Positions 52,364 through 58,196 of a stretch of 64,000 nucleotides of DNA are shown one piece after another (position 1 is the first letter of the stretch; every line of letters begins with the position of its first letter). The position numbers were made by a program, and so were the translations under genes. The stretch covers positions 1-64,000 of the forward strand of contig CBDCBA010000009.1 in the NCBI GenBank assembly GCA_965214125.1, written 5' to 3'. Source of the stretch: CBDCBA01 sp965214125 (GTDB lineage Bacteria; Planctomycetota; Phycisphaerae; Tepidisphaerales; Tepidisphaeraceae). The notes beneath the pieces are model-generated. The model worked only from the letters and a program-made list of their open reading frames with translations, was not told the DNA's origin and made no database searches.

Positions 52364-53719
52364 ATGCCCGACGAGCGGTTCGACTTTGATGATGACGACC
52401 ACGCCCCGCCGCCGCCGGGCGGGCTCACGATGTCGACCGGCGTCGGCAGCGACCGCGTGGGCGCCCTCATCGCCACCCGGCGGTGGCCGGACGCGGAAAA
52501 GGAGCTACGCCGCCTGCTGACAAGCGACCCGCAGTCGGCTTTCCTTCACGCGCGGCTGGCGTTCGTGCTGGTGGCGCAGGACAAGCACCGCGAGGGGACC
52601 GACGCCGCCCAGCACGCGATCGGGCTCGACCCCGAGTTGCCCTTCGCCCACCACGCGCTGTCGCTGGCCTTGCTCGAGCGGGACCGGCCCGACGAGGCGC
52701 TCGCGGCCGTCGGCGAGGCCCTGCGGCTCGACCCGTACGACGCGGACTACCAAAGCGTGCGGGCGGCGGCGTTCATCCACAAGCGCGACTGGCGGCAGGC
52801 GCTCGCCGCCGCCGACGCGGGGCTGGCGCTCGACCCGGACCACGATTCCTGTCGCAACTTCCGCTCACTCGCCCTGCGCCAACTCGGCCGGCGCGACGAG
52901 GCGGACGCGACCACGCGCGGCACGCTGCGCCGCCGGCCCGACGATGCCTTCGCCCACGCGAACCAGGGCTGGTCGAGCCTGCACGCCGCGGACTACAAGG
53001 CGGCCAACACACACTTCCGCGAAGCGCTGCGGCTCGACCCGTCGAACGAGTACGCCCGCGAGGGCATCCTCGAGGCGCTCAAGGCCAAGAACGTGCTCTA
53101 CCGCGGCCTGCTGCGGTGGAAGCTGTGGATGAGCACCCTGAGCGGCGGCAAGCAGTGGGCGGTCATCATCGGGCTGTACGTGCTCTTCCGCCTTGTGCGC
53201 GAAGTCGCCCGAAGCAACCCGGCGATGGCGTGGGTGCTTTACCCGGTGATGGGACTGTACGTCGTGTTCGTCCTGATGACATGGCTGGGCGACCCGGTCT
53301 TCGACTCGCTGCTGCGCCTGAACCGGTTCGGCCGCCTGGCGCTCACCGACGAGCGCCGCCGCGCGAGCAACGTGTTGCTCGGGGCGATCGTCATCCTCGG
53401 CGTGACGGCGGGCATTATCGCCTACACCGGCCAGTGGTGGTGGACTGCGACCATTTTGCTCGTCACGCCGGTCCTGCTCTTCGCGACGAAGATCTGGCAG
53501 GCCCCGCACGGCTGGCCGCGCCTGGCGATGCTGGGCTACCTCGGCGCGATGCTGGTGCTGGCCCTGACGTGCGGCTCGCTCTTCGCGCTCGAAGGCGGGT
53601 TCGTTTACGGCGAGCCGGTGAGCACCACGGTCACGGTCCTGTTCGTCCTCTACCTCGTCGGCCAGGCCGCCGGATGGTTCCTCGTGAACATCCTCACCAG
53701 CGCCCGCCCGCGCCGGTGA
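52364..53719 (+). CDS. TPR protein with C-terminal multi-pass membrane domain
   Basis: 451 residues. After a short acidic/Pro-rich start (MPDERFDFDDDDHAPPPPGG), residues about 30-250 contain at least five TPR units (SAFLHARLAFVLVAQDKHRE, PFAHHALSLALLERDRPDEA, AFAHANQGWSSLHAADYKAA). The C-terminal 190 residues have about six hydrophobic helices (AVIIGLYVLFRLV, VLYPVMGLYVVFVLMTWLG, VLLGAIVILGVTAGIIAYTG, ILLVTPVLLFATKIW, AMLGYLGAMLVLALTCGSL, VLFVLYLVGQAAGWFLVNIL). Unknown function; coexpression with the TPR-AAA ATPase is likely (43-bp gap). GATGAT lies 10 nt before the ATG. Confidence 0.85.
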   Translation: MPDERFDFDDDDHAPPPPGGLTMSTGVGSDRVGALIATRRWPDAEKELRRLLTSDPQSAFLHARLAFVLVAQDKHREGTDAAQHAIGLDPELPFAHHALSLALLERDRPDEALAAVGEALRLDPYDADYQSVRAAAFIHKRDWRQALAAADAGLALDPDHDSCRNFRSLALRQLGRRDEADATTRGTLRRRPDDAFAHANQGWSSLHAADYKAANTHFREALRLDPSNEYAREGILEALKAKNVLYRGLLRWKLWMSTLSGGKQWAVIIGLYVLFRLVREVARSNPAMAWVLYPVMGLYVVFVLMTWLGDPVFDSLLRLNRFGRLALTDERRRASNVLLGAIVILGVTAGIIAYTGQWWWTATILLVTPVLLFATKIWQAPHGWPRLAMLGYLGAMLVLALTCGSLFALEGGFVYGEPVSTTVTVLFVLYLVGQAAGWFLVNILTSARPRR

Positions 53720-53729
53720 GACGCCGCCT

Positions 53730-53760
53730 GAGTACCCGACCACGCGATCTACGGGTACTC
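53730..53760. terminator. Hairpin between convergent genes
   Basis: GAGTACCCG / CGGGTACTC, 9 perfect pairs around a 13-nt loop, reaching into the end of the epimerase gene. Possible bidirectional terminator; no U-tract. Confidence 0.45.
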
Positions 53761-54474
53761 GAATGTCAGGCCCTGCGGGAAGGTGTCCTGCGCCTCGTAG
53801 CCGAGCAGGTCCAGCGCGGGCCGCATGTCGAAGGCGGGCTCGGCGTCCGCCGGCGGGCGGCTGGCGGCGTAAGCGACGTGAAAGCCCGTCCACTCGCGCT
53901 CGACGCAAGCCAGGAAAAAGCGGGCGGCATCGTCGTGACTGAGAAAGATGCGCTGCGAGTTGCGGTCGTCCATCCGGCCCGCCTCATGGGCGTTGCGCAC
54001 GTACCAGCCGATGCGCACCGCGAGCAGGTTCATCGCGTGGCGTCGCGCGTACATGGCGGCCATGTCCTCAGCCCAGAGCTTCGTGAGCGCGTAGAAGTCG
54101 CCCGGCGTCCGCAGGTCGACCGGCGCCGGCGCGTGCTCGCGCCAAGTCCCCGCGACACGCATCGTGCTGGCGATCGCCGTGCGCACGACGCCGTGCTCGC
54201 GGCAGGCCTCGACAACGTGGTACAGCCCGACCACGTTCGGCGGCAGCAGTTCGCTCAAAAAGTCCGCCGAATCCGGGCAGGCGGCGAGGTGGATCACGAC
54301 CTCCCGCCCCGCGACCGCCGCGCTCACCGCGTCGGCGTCGGTCAGGTCGCCGACGTGCGTGACGTGCTCGCCCGCGTGCCGATCGAAGCCGCGCACGTCG
54401 TGCCCGGCATTGGCGATGGCCCGCGCGACGACACATCCAATCGCGCCCGCTGTGCCCGTCACAAGAACTCGCAT
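53749..54474 (-). CDS. NAD-dependent epimerase/dehydratase (extended SDR)
   Basis: 241 residues, start MRVLVTGTAGAIGCVVARAI with the TGxxGxxG NAD site, VGDLTDADAV, VIHLAACP, catalytic YALTKLWAED (YxxxK) and AVRIGWYVRN. The layout and short C-terminal domain resemble uronate dehydrogenase-like SDRs; the true substrate is unknown. Start 54474 is supported by TACACT 6 nt upstream; the 14 extra in-frame residues beyond it are unlikely. Monocistronic, 45 bp downstream of gltX in the same direction. Confidence 0.88.
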   Translation of the reverse strand: MRVLVTGTAGAIGCVVARAIANAGHDVRGFDRHAGEHVTHVGDLTDADAVSAAVAGREVVIHLAACPDSADFLSELLPPNVVGLYHVVEACREHGVVRTAIASTMRVAGTWREHAPAPVDLRTPGDFYALTKLWAEDMAAMYARRHAMNLLAVRIGWYVRNAHEAGRMDDRNSQRIFLSHDDAARFFLACVEREWTGFHVAYAASRPPADAEPAFDMRPALDLLGYEAQDTFPQGLTFEYP

Positions 54475-54480
54475 GACGGC

Positions 54481-54486
54481 AGTGTA
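54481..54486 (-). promoter_or_regulatory. -10 box TACACT of the epimerase gene
   Basis: TACACT on the minus strand, 6-nt spacer (GCCGTC), ATG at 54474. Confidence 0.55.
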
Positions 54487-54519
54487 GTTCGCGTTCCCGC
54501 GTGCCTGCCTGATCATCGC

Positions 54520-56163
54520 TCACGCACCGACGGTCGCCAGGCATTGCTCAAAGCGTCGCAACGTCTGGTCTTTGCCTAGGAACGCCAGCGTGTCGAAGAT
54601 CGGCGGGCTGACTGGGCCGCCCGCGACGGCAATGCGGGCCGGCTGCGCGACTTTGCCCAAGCCGACGCCGCGTTCGTCGCACAAGGCCTTCGTCGCCGTC
54701 TCCAAGGTCGCGACCGTCCAATCGTCCGTCGCCGCCAGCCGCTCCTTCAAGGCCGCCAGGTGGGCGAGCCCGGTGGTGGGTGGGTCGCCTTTGAGCAGAA
54801 ACTTCTCGTTCGCCTTCGCGTCGTCATAGGCGATGTCCTCCGCTTTTGTGAAGAAAAACCGGCTCTTCGCGTCGACGTCGGCGAAGACGTGGAAGCCCGC
54901 GTTCATCGCCAGCAGCTTCGCAAGTTGCTCGTCGCTCGCGGCGTTCAGCGGCGAGTCGGGGTTCGCGTTGAGGTAATCCTTCATTCCCGACAGCAACCGC
55001 TCGGGTGACGCCGCGTCGGCGGCCTCGGTGTTGAAGGCTTGGAGCTTCTTGTAATCGAACTTCGCGTTCGCCCGCCCGACCCGCTCCAGGCTGAACGCGG
55101 CGATGATCTCGTCCATCGTCATTCGCTCGCGATCATCGCCCGGCGACCAGCCAAGCAGCGCGAGGTAATTGCAGAGCGTCTCCGGCAGGTATCCGATCCG
55201 GCGGAAGTCGTCGACGCTGATCTGCGGCAAATCCGCCTCGCTCAGCCCGACGTGGGGCAACAGCTTGTTCCCCTCGCTCGGGTCGAGCTGGGCGGTCTTG
55301 TCCTTGAGCCACTTGTCGAGCGCGATCACGCCGACGCCGGCGTTGTTGGAGAGGTCGACGAGGTCCTTGGTCGTCTCCTGGTGCTTGAGGACGGCCTGCT
55401 TGATGAGCTTGTCGCGGTCGCGCTTGCCCATCTTGCTGCCGTCGGTCTTGAGGATGACCGGCAGGTGCGCGAACGTCGGCCGGTCGTAGCCGAGGGCGTC
55501 CATCAGGGCGATGTGCTGGCAGGTGTTGAGCAAATGCTCCTGGCCGCGCAGGACGTGCGTGATGCCCATCGCGTGGTCATCGACGACGACGGCGAAGTGG
55601 TACGTCGGCATGCCGTCGGCCTTGCGGATGACGAAATCCTGCACCTGCCGGCGATCCACGCCCTGCTTCGGCCCGAGCACGGCGTCCTCGAAGTAGTAGT
55701 CCTTCGACTCGTCCATCTTAAAGCGCAGCACCGGCTCACGCCCCTCGCCTTTGAACTGCGCGAGCTGCTCGTCGGTGTAGCTGGGCCTCTTGTAGAGGAA
55801 CGGCCGCTTCGCCGCCTCGGCCTGCTTGCGCTGATTGGCCAGCTCCTCGCGACTCTCCCACGCCTCGTAGGCCAGGCCACGGGCGATCAGGTCGTCGAAG
55901 AGCTTGTTGTAAACGTCCACCCGCTTCGACTGGAACATCAGGTCATCGGCGTTGTCGTGCTCCAACCCAAGCCACGCGAGGTCGTTCAACACCCCGTCGA
56001 CCGCCGCCTCCGTCGAGCGCGCCCGGTCGGTGTCCTCGATGCGCAGCAGGTACTTCCCGCCGCTGTGCCGCGCCAGCAGGTAGTTGAACAACGCCGTCCG
56101 GGCGCCGCCAACGTGAAGGTAGCCGGTCGGGCTCGGAGCGAATCGGGTGACGATCTCGGGCAT
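54520..56163 (-). CDS. gltX: Glutamyl-tRNA synthetase with an insertion after the KMSKS motif
   Basis: 547 residues from MPEIVTRFAPSPTGYLHVGGARTALFNYLLAR (HIGH-like HVGG). LRIEDTDRARS, LRGQEHLLNTCQHIALMDALG and the KMSKS equivalent SKMGKRD are in place, so the catalytic domain is complete. About 55 extra residues (from DRDKLIKQAVLKHQETTKDL to SEADLPQISVDD) separate KMGKRD from the usual DFRRIGYLPETLCNYLALLG. Anticodon-binding domain follows. Discriminating or non-discriminating type cannot be told. TAGACT 7 nt upstream supports this start; the open frame to 56334 runs into an intergenic palindrome. Confidence 0.95.
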   Translation of the reverse strand: MPEIVTRFAPSPTGYLHVGGARTALFNYLLARHSGGKYLLRIEDTDRARSTEAAVDGVLNDLAWLGLEHDNADDLMFQSKRVDVYNKLFDDLIARGLAYEAWESREELANQRKQAEAAKRPFLYKRPSYTDEQLAQFKGEGREPVLRFKMDESKDYYFEDAVLGPKQGVDRRQVQDFVIRKADGMPTYHFAVVVDDHAMGITHVLRGQEHLLNTCQHIALMDALGYDRPTFAHLPVILKTDGSKMGKRDRDKLIKQAVLKHQETTKDLVDLSNNAGVGVIALDKWLKDKTAQLDPSEGNKLLPHVGLSEADLPQISVDDFRRIGYLPETLCNYLALLGWSPGDDRERMTMDEIIAAFSLERVGRANAKFDYKKLQAFNTEAADAASPERLLSGMKDYLNANPDSPLNAASDEQLAKLLAMNAGFHVFADVDAKSRFFFTKAEDIAYDDAKANEKFLLKGDPPTTGLAHLAALKERLAATDDWTVATLETATKALCDERGVGLGKVAQPARIAVAGGPVSPPIFDTLAFLGKDQTLRRFEQCLATVGA

Positions 56164-56170
56164 AGGGGCG

Positions 56171-56176
56171 AGTCTA
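56171..56176 (-). promoter_or_regulatory. -10 box TAGACT of gltX
   Basis: TAGACT on the minus strand, 7-nt spacer (CGCCCCT), ATG at 56163. Confidence 0.5.
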
Positions 56177-56203
56177 GACGACCCGACCAAACGCATGGCA
56201 ACC

Positions 56204-56268
56204 CGTAGGGTGGGATTCATCCCACCATCTGGACCGTCGCCCGATGGTGGGATAAATCCCACCCTACG
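56204..56268. repeat. Nested palindrome, 25-bp arms (GTAGGGTGGG family)
   Basis: Arms 56204-56228 and 56244-56268, one mismatch. Each arm is itself a hairpin, GGTGGGAT-TC-ATCCCACC and its partner. Related single hairpins occur at 56428-56451 and 56831-56851. Confidence 0.88.
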
Positions 56269-56427
56269 AAACTGCATCCCGTCGACGTCTACGAACCTAC
56301 CCGGCGCCGCCTCGGCCGTCCGCGCCGTCGTCATCGGTCCTCAACCGTCAATCGTCTCACATGCGAAGGCCGGGCCCGCCGAGGGCCCGGCCTCGTCGTT
56401 GGGGAGGACGGCCTGGCGTGGCTCCTG

Positions 56428-56451
56428 TAGGGTGTGCTTCAGCACACACTA
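56428..56451. repeat. GTAGGGTG-type single hairpin, left flank of the orphan gene
   Basis: TAGG-GTGTGCT-TC-AGCACAC-ACTA; a half-unit of the nested element upstream with different stem sequence but the same TAGGGTG start and TTCAG turn. Confidence 0.7.
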
Positions 56452-56478
56452 GTTGAACTTAAGCGAGAGGTTGAAACG

Positions 56479-56820
56479 ATGACTGAATTCGAACGCGATC
56501 TACGCGACAACCTATTATATATGGATCTAAATGTCCCGTCCCATTTTCAGAGGTCATTCGCTGTTCTACAGACGAGAGGCAGTTCGAAGGAGGCGAAGAG
56601 ACATCGCCACATCGTCCTCCACTTGATCGGAAATCTCGTGACGCTAGCGTCAGCTCGGCTATCTGGTTCAGTGCCTGCTGATGTAGTGCCGCAATGCGAT
56701 GGGATACTCTCACGCTTCGAGCCTCTGATTGAGCAGTGCAAGGAAAATGCTGTAGATCTTCCTCCTCAGATTATCGACGCTATAGCTCTGGTCAGGAGCA
56801 GCGACACTGGAGCCAAATAG
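56479..56820 (+). CDS. Orphan soluble protein of unknown function, AT-richer than its surroundings
   Basis: 113 residues, helical prediction by eye (MTEFERDLRDNLLYMDLNVP; RHIVLHLIGNLVTLASARLS; ILSRFEPLIEQCKENAVDLP). No family recognised. GAGAGG is 9 nt before ATG 56479; ATG-like codons further upstream would read through a palindrome. Its G+C is near 50 percent against about two thirds around it, with codons such as TTA, ATA and AGA that are rare elsewhere here. Flanked on both sides by hairpins of one repeat family. Recent acquisition is likely. Confidence 0.65.
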   Translation: MTEFERDLRDNLLYMDLNVPSHFQRSFAVLQTRGSSKEAKRHRHIVLHLIGNLVTLASARLSGSVPADVVPQCDGILSRFEPLIEQCKENAVDLPPQIIDAIALVRSSDTGAK

Positions 56821-56830
56821 CCAGCCAAGC

Positions 56831-56851
56831 AGGGTGGCTTCAGCCCACCCT
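56831..56851. repeat. GTAGGGTG-type single hairpin, right flank of the orphan gene
   Basis: AGGGTGGCT-TC-AGCCCACCCT (one bulge), starting 10 nt after the orphan gene's stop; same turn TTCAG as 56428-56451. Confidence 0.7.
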
Positions 56852-56865
56852 ACACGTAAACGTCG

Positions 56866-56941
56866 GGTGCCACGGCATGAGCGAAGCGGTTGCCGTGTCG
56901 TCGTTCACCCGCTCACGGCACGGCAAGGATGCCGTGGCACC
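56866..56941. repeat. Diverged nested palindrome of the GGTGCCAC family
   Basis: Outer arms GGTGCCACGGCAT (56866-56878) and ATGCCGTGGCACC (56929-56941); inner TTGCCGTG / CACGGCAA and GAGCG / CGCTC. Compared with 36346-36403 the T-A pair of CACTGC is a G-C pair here on both sides. Confidence 0.85.
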
Positions 56942-57048
56942 GAGCTCGGCCGCGACGCCGCTGCTCTTCATCGGGCGACAAGGGGATCGTGACGCTCATG
57001 CCGTTTACGGTAGAAAAGGCGGCGTTGCGGTTGTTGGGTGCGAGCGTC

Positions 57049-57082
57049 GGTAGAGACTGCGGGCCGTGGGCCCGCAGCTACC
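57049..57082. repeat. Hairpin downstream of pssA
   Basis: GGTAG / CTACC outer and TGCGGGCC-GTG-GGCCCGCA inner pairs, 18 bp after the pssA stop (minus strand). Terminator or REP-like unit. Confidence 0.55.
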
Positions 57083-57100
57083 TTGGGTGGAGGTGGATCG

Positions 57101-58051
57101 TCAGGTGGCCGAGGTCCGGCGCAGCTTCCGGCTCACCCACGCGATCGGGCCCAGGGCGGCGAAGAGGAGGCCGACGAGGCCGAGCGTGTACCGGTGCGCC
57201 ACCACCAGGCAAAGCAGCACGGCCAGCCACAGGACGATGCGGCCGAAACTCTTGTTGCCGCGCAGGTAGCGGTTCACAAAGTGCGGGTAACGGATGTCGG
57301 CCACCATCAGCAGGGCACAGCCGCACAGCACGATCGGCAGCGCGACCGTCGTCGCGACGGCCATGCCGGCGAGAACGCTTCGCCACACGCCCGGCTCGGC
57401 CAGTCGCGACTCGATCAGCAGGTCCTGCTGGATCAGGATCACGCCCAGCACCGCCCCCGCCGCGCCGGGGCTGGGCAGGCCCAGGAAGCTCATGTGGTTC
57501 TCCTCGCCGTGCTCGTTGCTCACGTTGAAGCGCGCCAGCCGCATCAGCGTGCAGGCGAGGTAAAGCCCGCCAATCGCCCAGATCAGGCGGCTGACGAAGA
57601 GTGGCACCTCCACGCCGTCGAACTTGAAGACGTGCAGCGCGATGATGGCCGGCGCCGCCCCGAAGCTGACGGCGTCCGCGAGGGAATCGAGTTGACCGCC
57701 AAAATCCGTCGTGTGCCGCGCCAACCGCGCGAGCCGGCCGTCGATGGCGTCGAAGAACATCGCCAACGCCAGCAGGTAGACCGCGATGATGAATCGGTTG
57801 CCCGCGATGGTCTGCGCCAGCGGGTCCGCCTGCACCACCTCCGGGCTGAGCGTCGCGACGTAAATGGCGGCGAACCCGCACAGGGCGTTGCCGAGGGTGG
57901 CCAAGCTCGGCAGGAACTGCACGCTGCGCACATACGCCCGGCGGCCCCGACGGTGGCGGCGCCGCTTGCGGAGCTCGCGGATCCGCGCTCGGCGAGACGG
58001 ACCCGGCTCGCGCGCGTGCGTCATCTGCGTGTTCGAATCCGGGGCGCTCAC
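57101..58051 (-). CDS. pssA: CDP-diacylglycerol-serine O-phosphatidyltransferase
   Basis: Makes phosphatidylserine, precursor of phosphatidylethanolamine, at the inner membrane. 316 residues: a long Arg-rich cytoplasmic N-terminus (SRRARIRELRKRRRHRRGRR), then LPSLATLGNALCGFAAIY and the full CDP-alcohol phosphatidyltransferase motif DAIDGRLARLARHTTDFGGQ continuing LDSLAD, with about eight hydrophobic helices. The GTG start is supported by TAAGCT 6 nt upstream. The PssA type (integral membrane, Bacillus-like) fits. Substrate serine is inferred from the family and the FGAAPA motif after LADAVS. psd is not in the window. Confidence 0.92.
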   Translation of the reverse strand: MSAPDSNTQMTHAREPGPSRRARIRELRKRRRHRRGRRAYVRSVQFLPSLATLGNALCGFAAIYVATLSPEVVQADPLAQTIAGNRFIIAVYLLALAMFFDAIDGRLARLARHTTDFGGQLDSLADAVSFGAAPAIIALHVFKFDGVEVPLFVSRLIWAIGGLYLACTLMRLARFNVSNEHGEENHMSFLGLPSPGAAGAVLGVILIQQDLLIESRLAEPGVWRSVLAGMAVATTVALPIVLCGCALLMVADIRYPHFVNRYLRGNKSFGRIVLWLAVLLCLVVAHRYTLGLVGLLFAALGPIAWVSRKLRRTSAT

Positions 58052-58057
58052 GGGAGA

Positions 58058-58063
58058 AGCTTA
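58058..58063 (-). promoter_or_regulatory. -10 box TAAGCT before the GTG start of pssA
   Basis: TAAGCT on the minus strand, 6-nt spacer (TCTCCC), GTG at 58051. Confidence 0.5.
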
Positions 58064-58078
58064 CGTCTGATGCGAGCA

Positions 58079-58164
58079 CTCCCATAGCTGGGACCCAGCG
58101 GGTCGCGGTCTGGCTCTGCGATCGCTCAACCCGACCGCGACCCGTTGGGTCGCAGCTATGGGAG
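58079..58164. repeat. Inverted repeat with 32-bp arms between pssA and lepB
   Basis: Arms 58079-58110 and 58133-58164, two mismatches, 22-nt centre. Outer ends CTCCCATAGCTG / CAGCTATGGGAG; inner GCGGGTCGCGGTC / GACCGCGACCCG. It occupies the divergent promoter gap without covering either -10 box. Confidence 0.9.
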
Positions 58165-58184
58165 ACACAGGTTCAACGCTCCCA

Positions 58185-58190
58185 TACCGT
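58185..58190 (+). promoter_or_regulatory. -10 box TACCGT of lepB
   Basis: TACCGT, 6-nt spacer (GTCCGC), ATG at 58197. It favours this start over the in-frame ATG at 58158 inside the inverted repeat. Confidence 0.5.
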
Positions 58191-58196
58191 GTCCGC

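Larger units (their letters stand above)
56164..56478. other. 315-bp intergenic region rich in palindromes
   Basis: No gene supported. It holds the gltX -10 box, the nested GTAGGGTGGG palindrome (56204-56268), a terminator-like perfect hairpin AGGCCGGGCCC / GGGCCCGGCCT (56367-56393, loop GCCGA) with no gene ending at it, and a single GTAGGGTG-type hairpin (56428-56451) just before the orphan gene. Confidence 0.6.

Noticed and set aside
56367..56393. Terminator of an unseen small RNA
   Set aside because: Strong hairpin but no U-tract, no promoter pair upstream and no gene ending there; kept only as part of the intergenic description.
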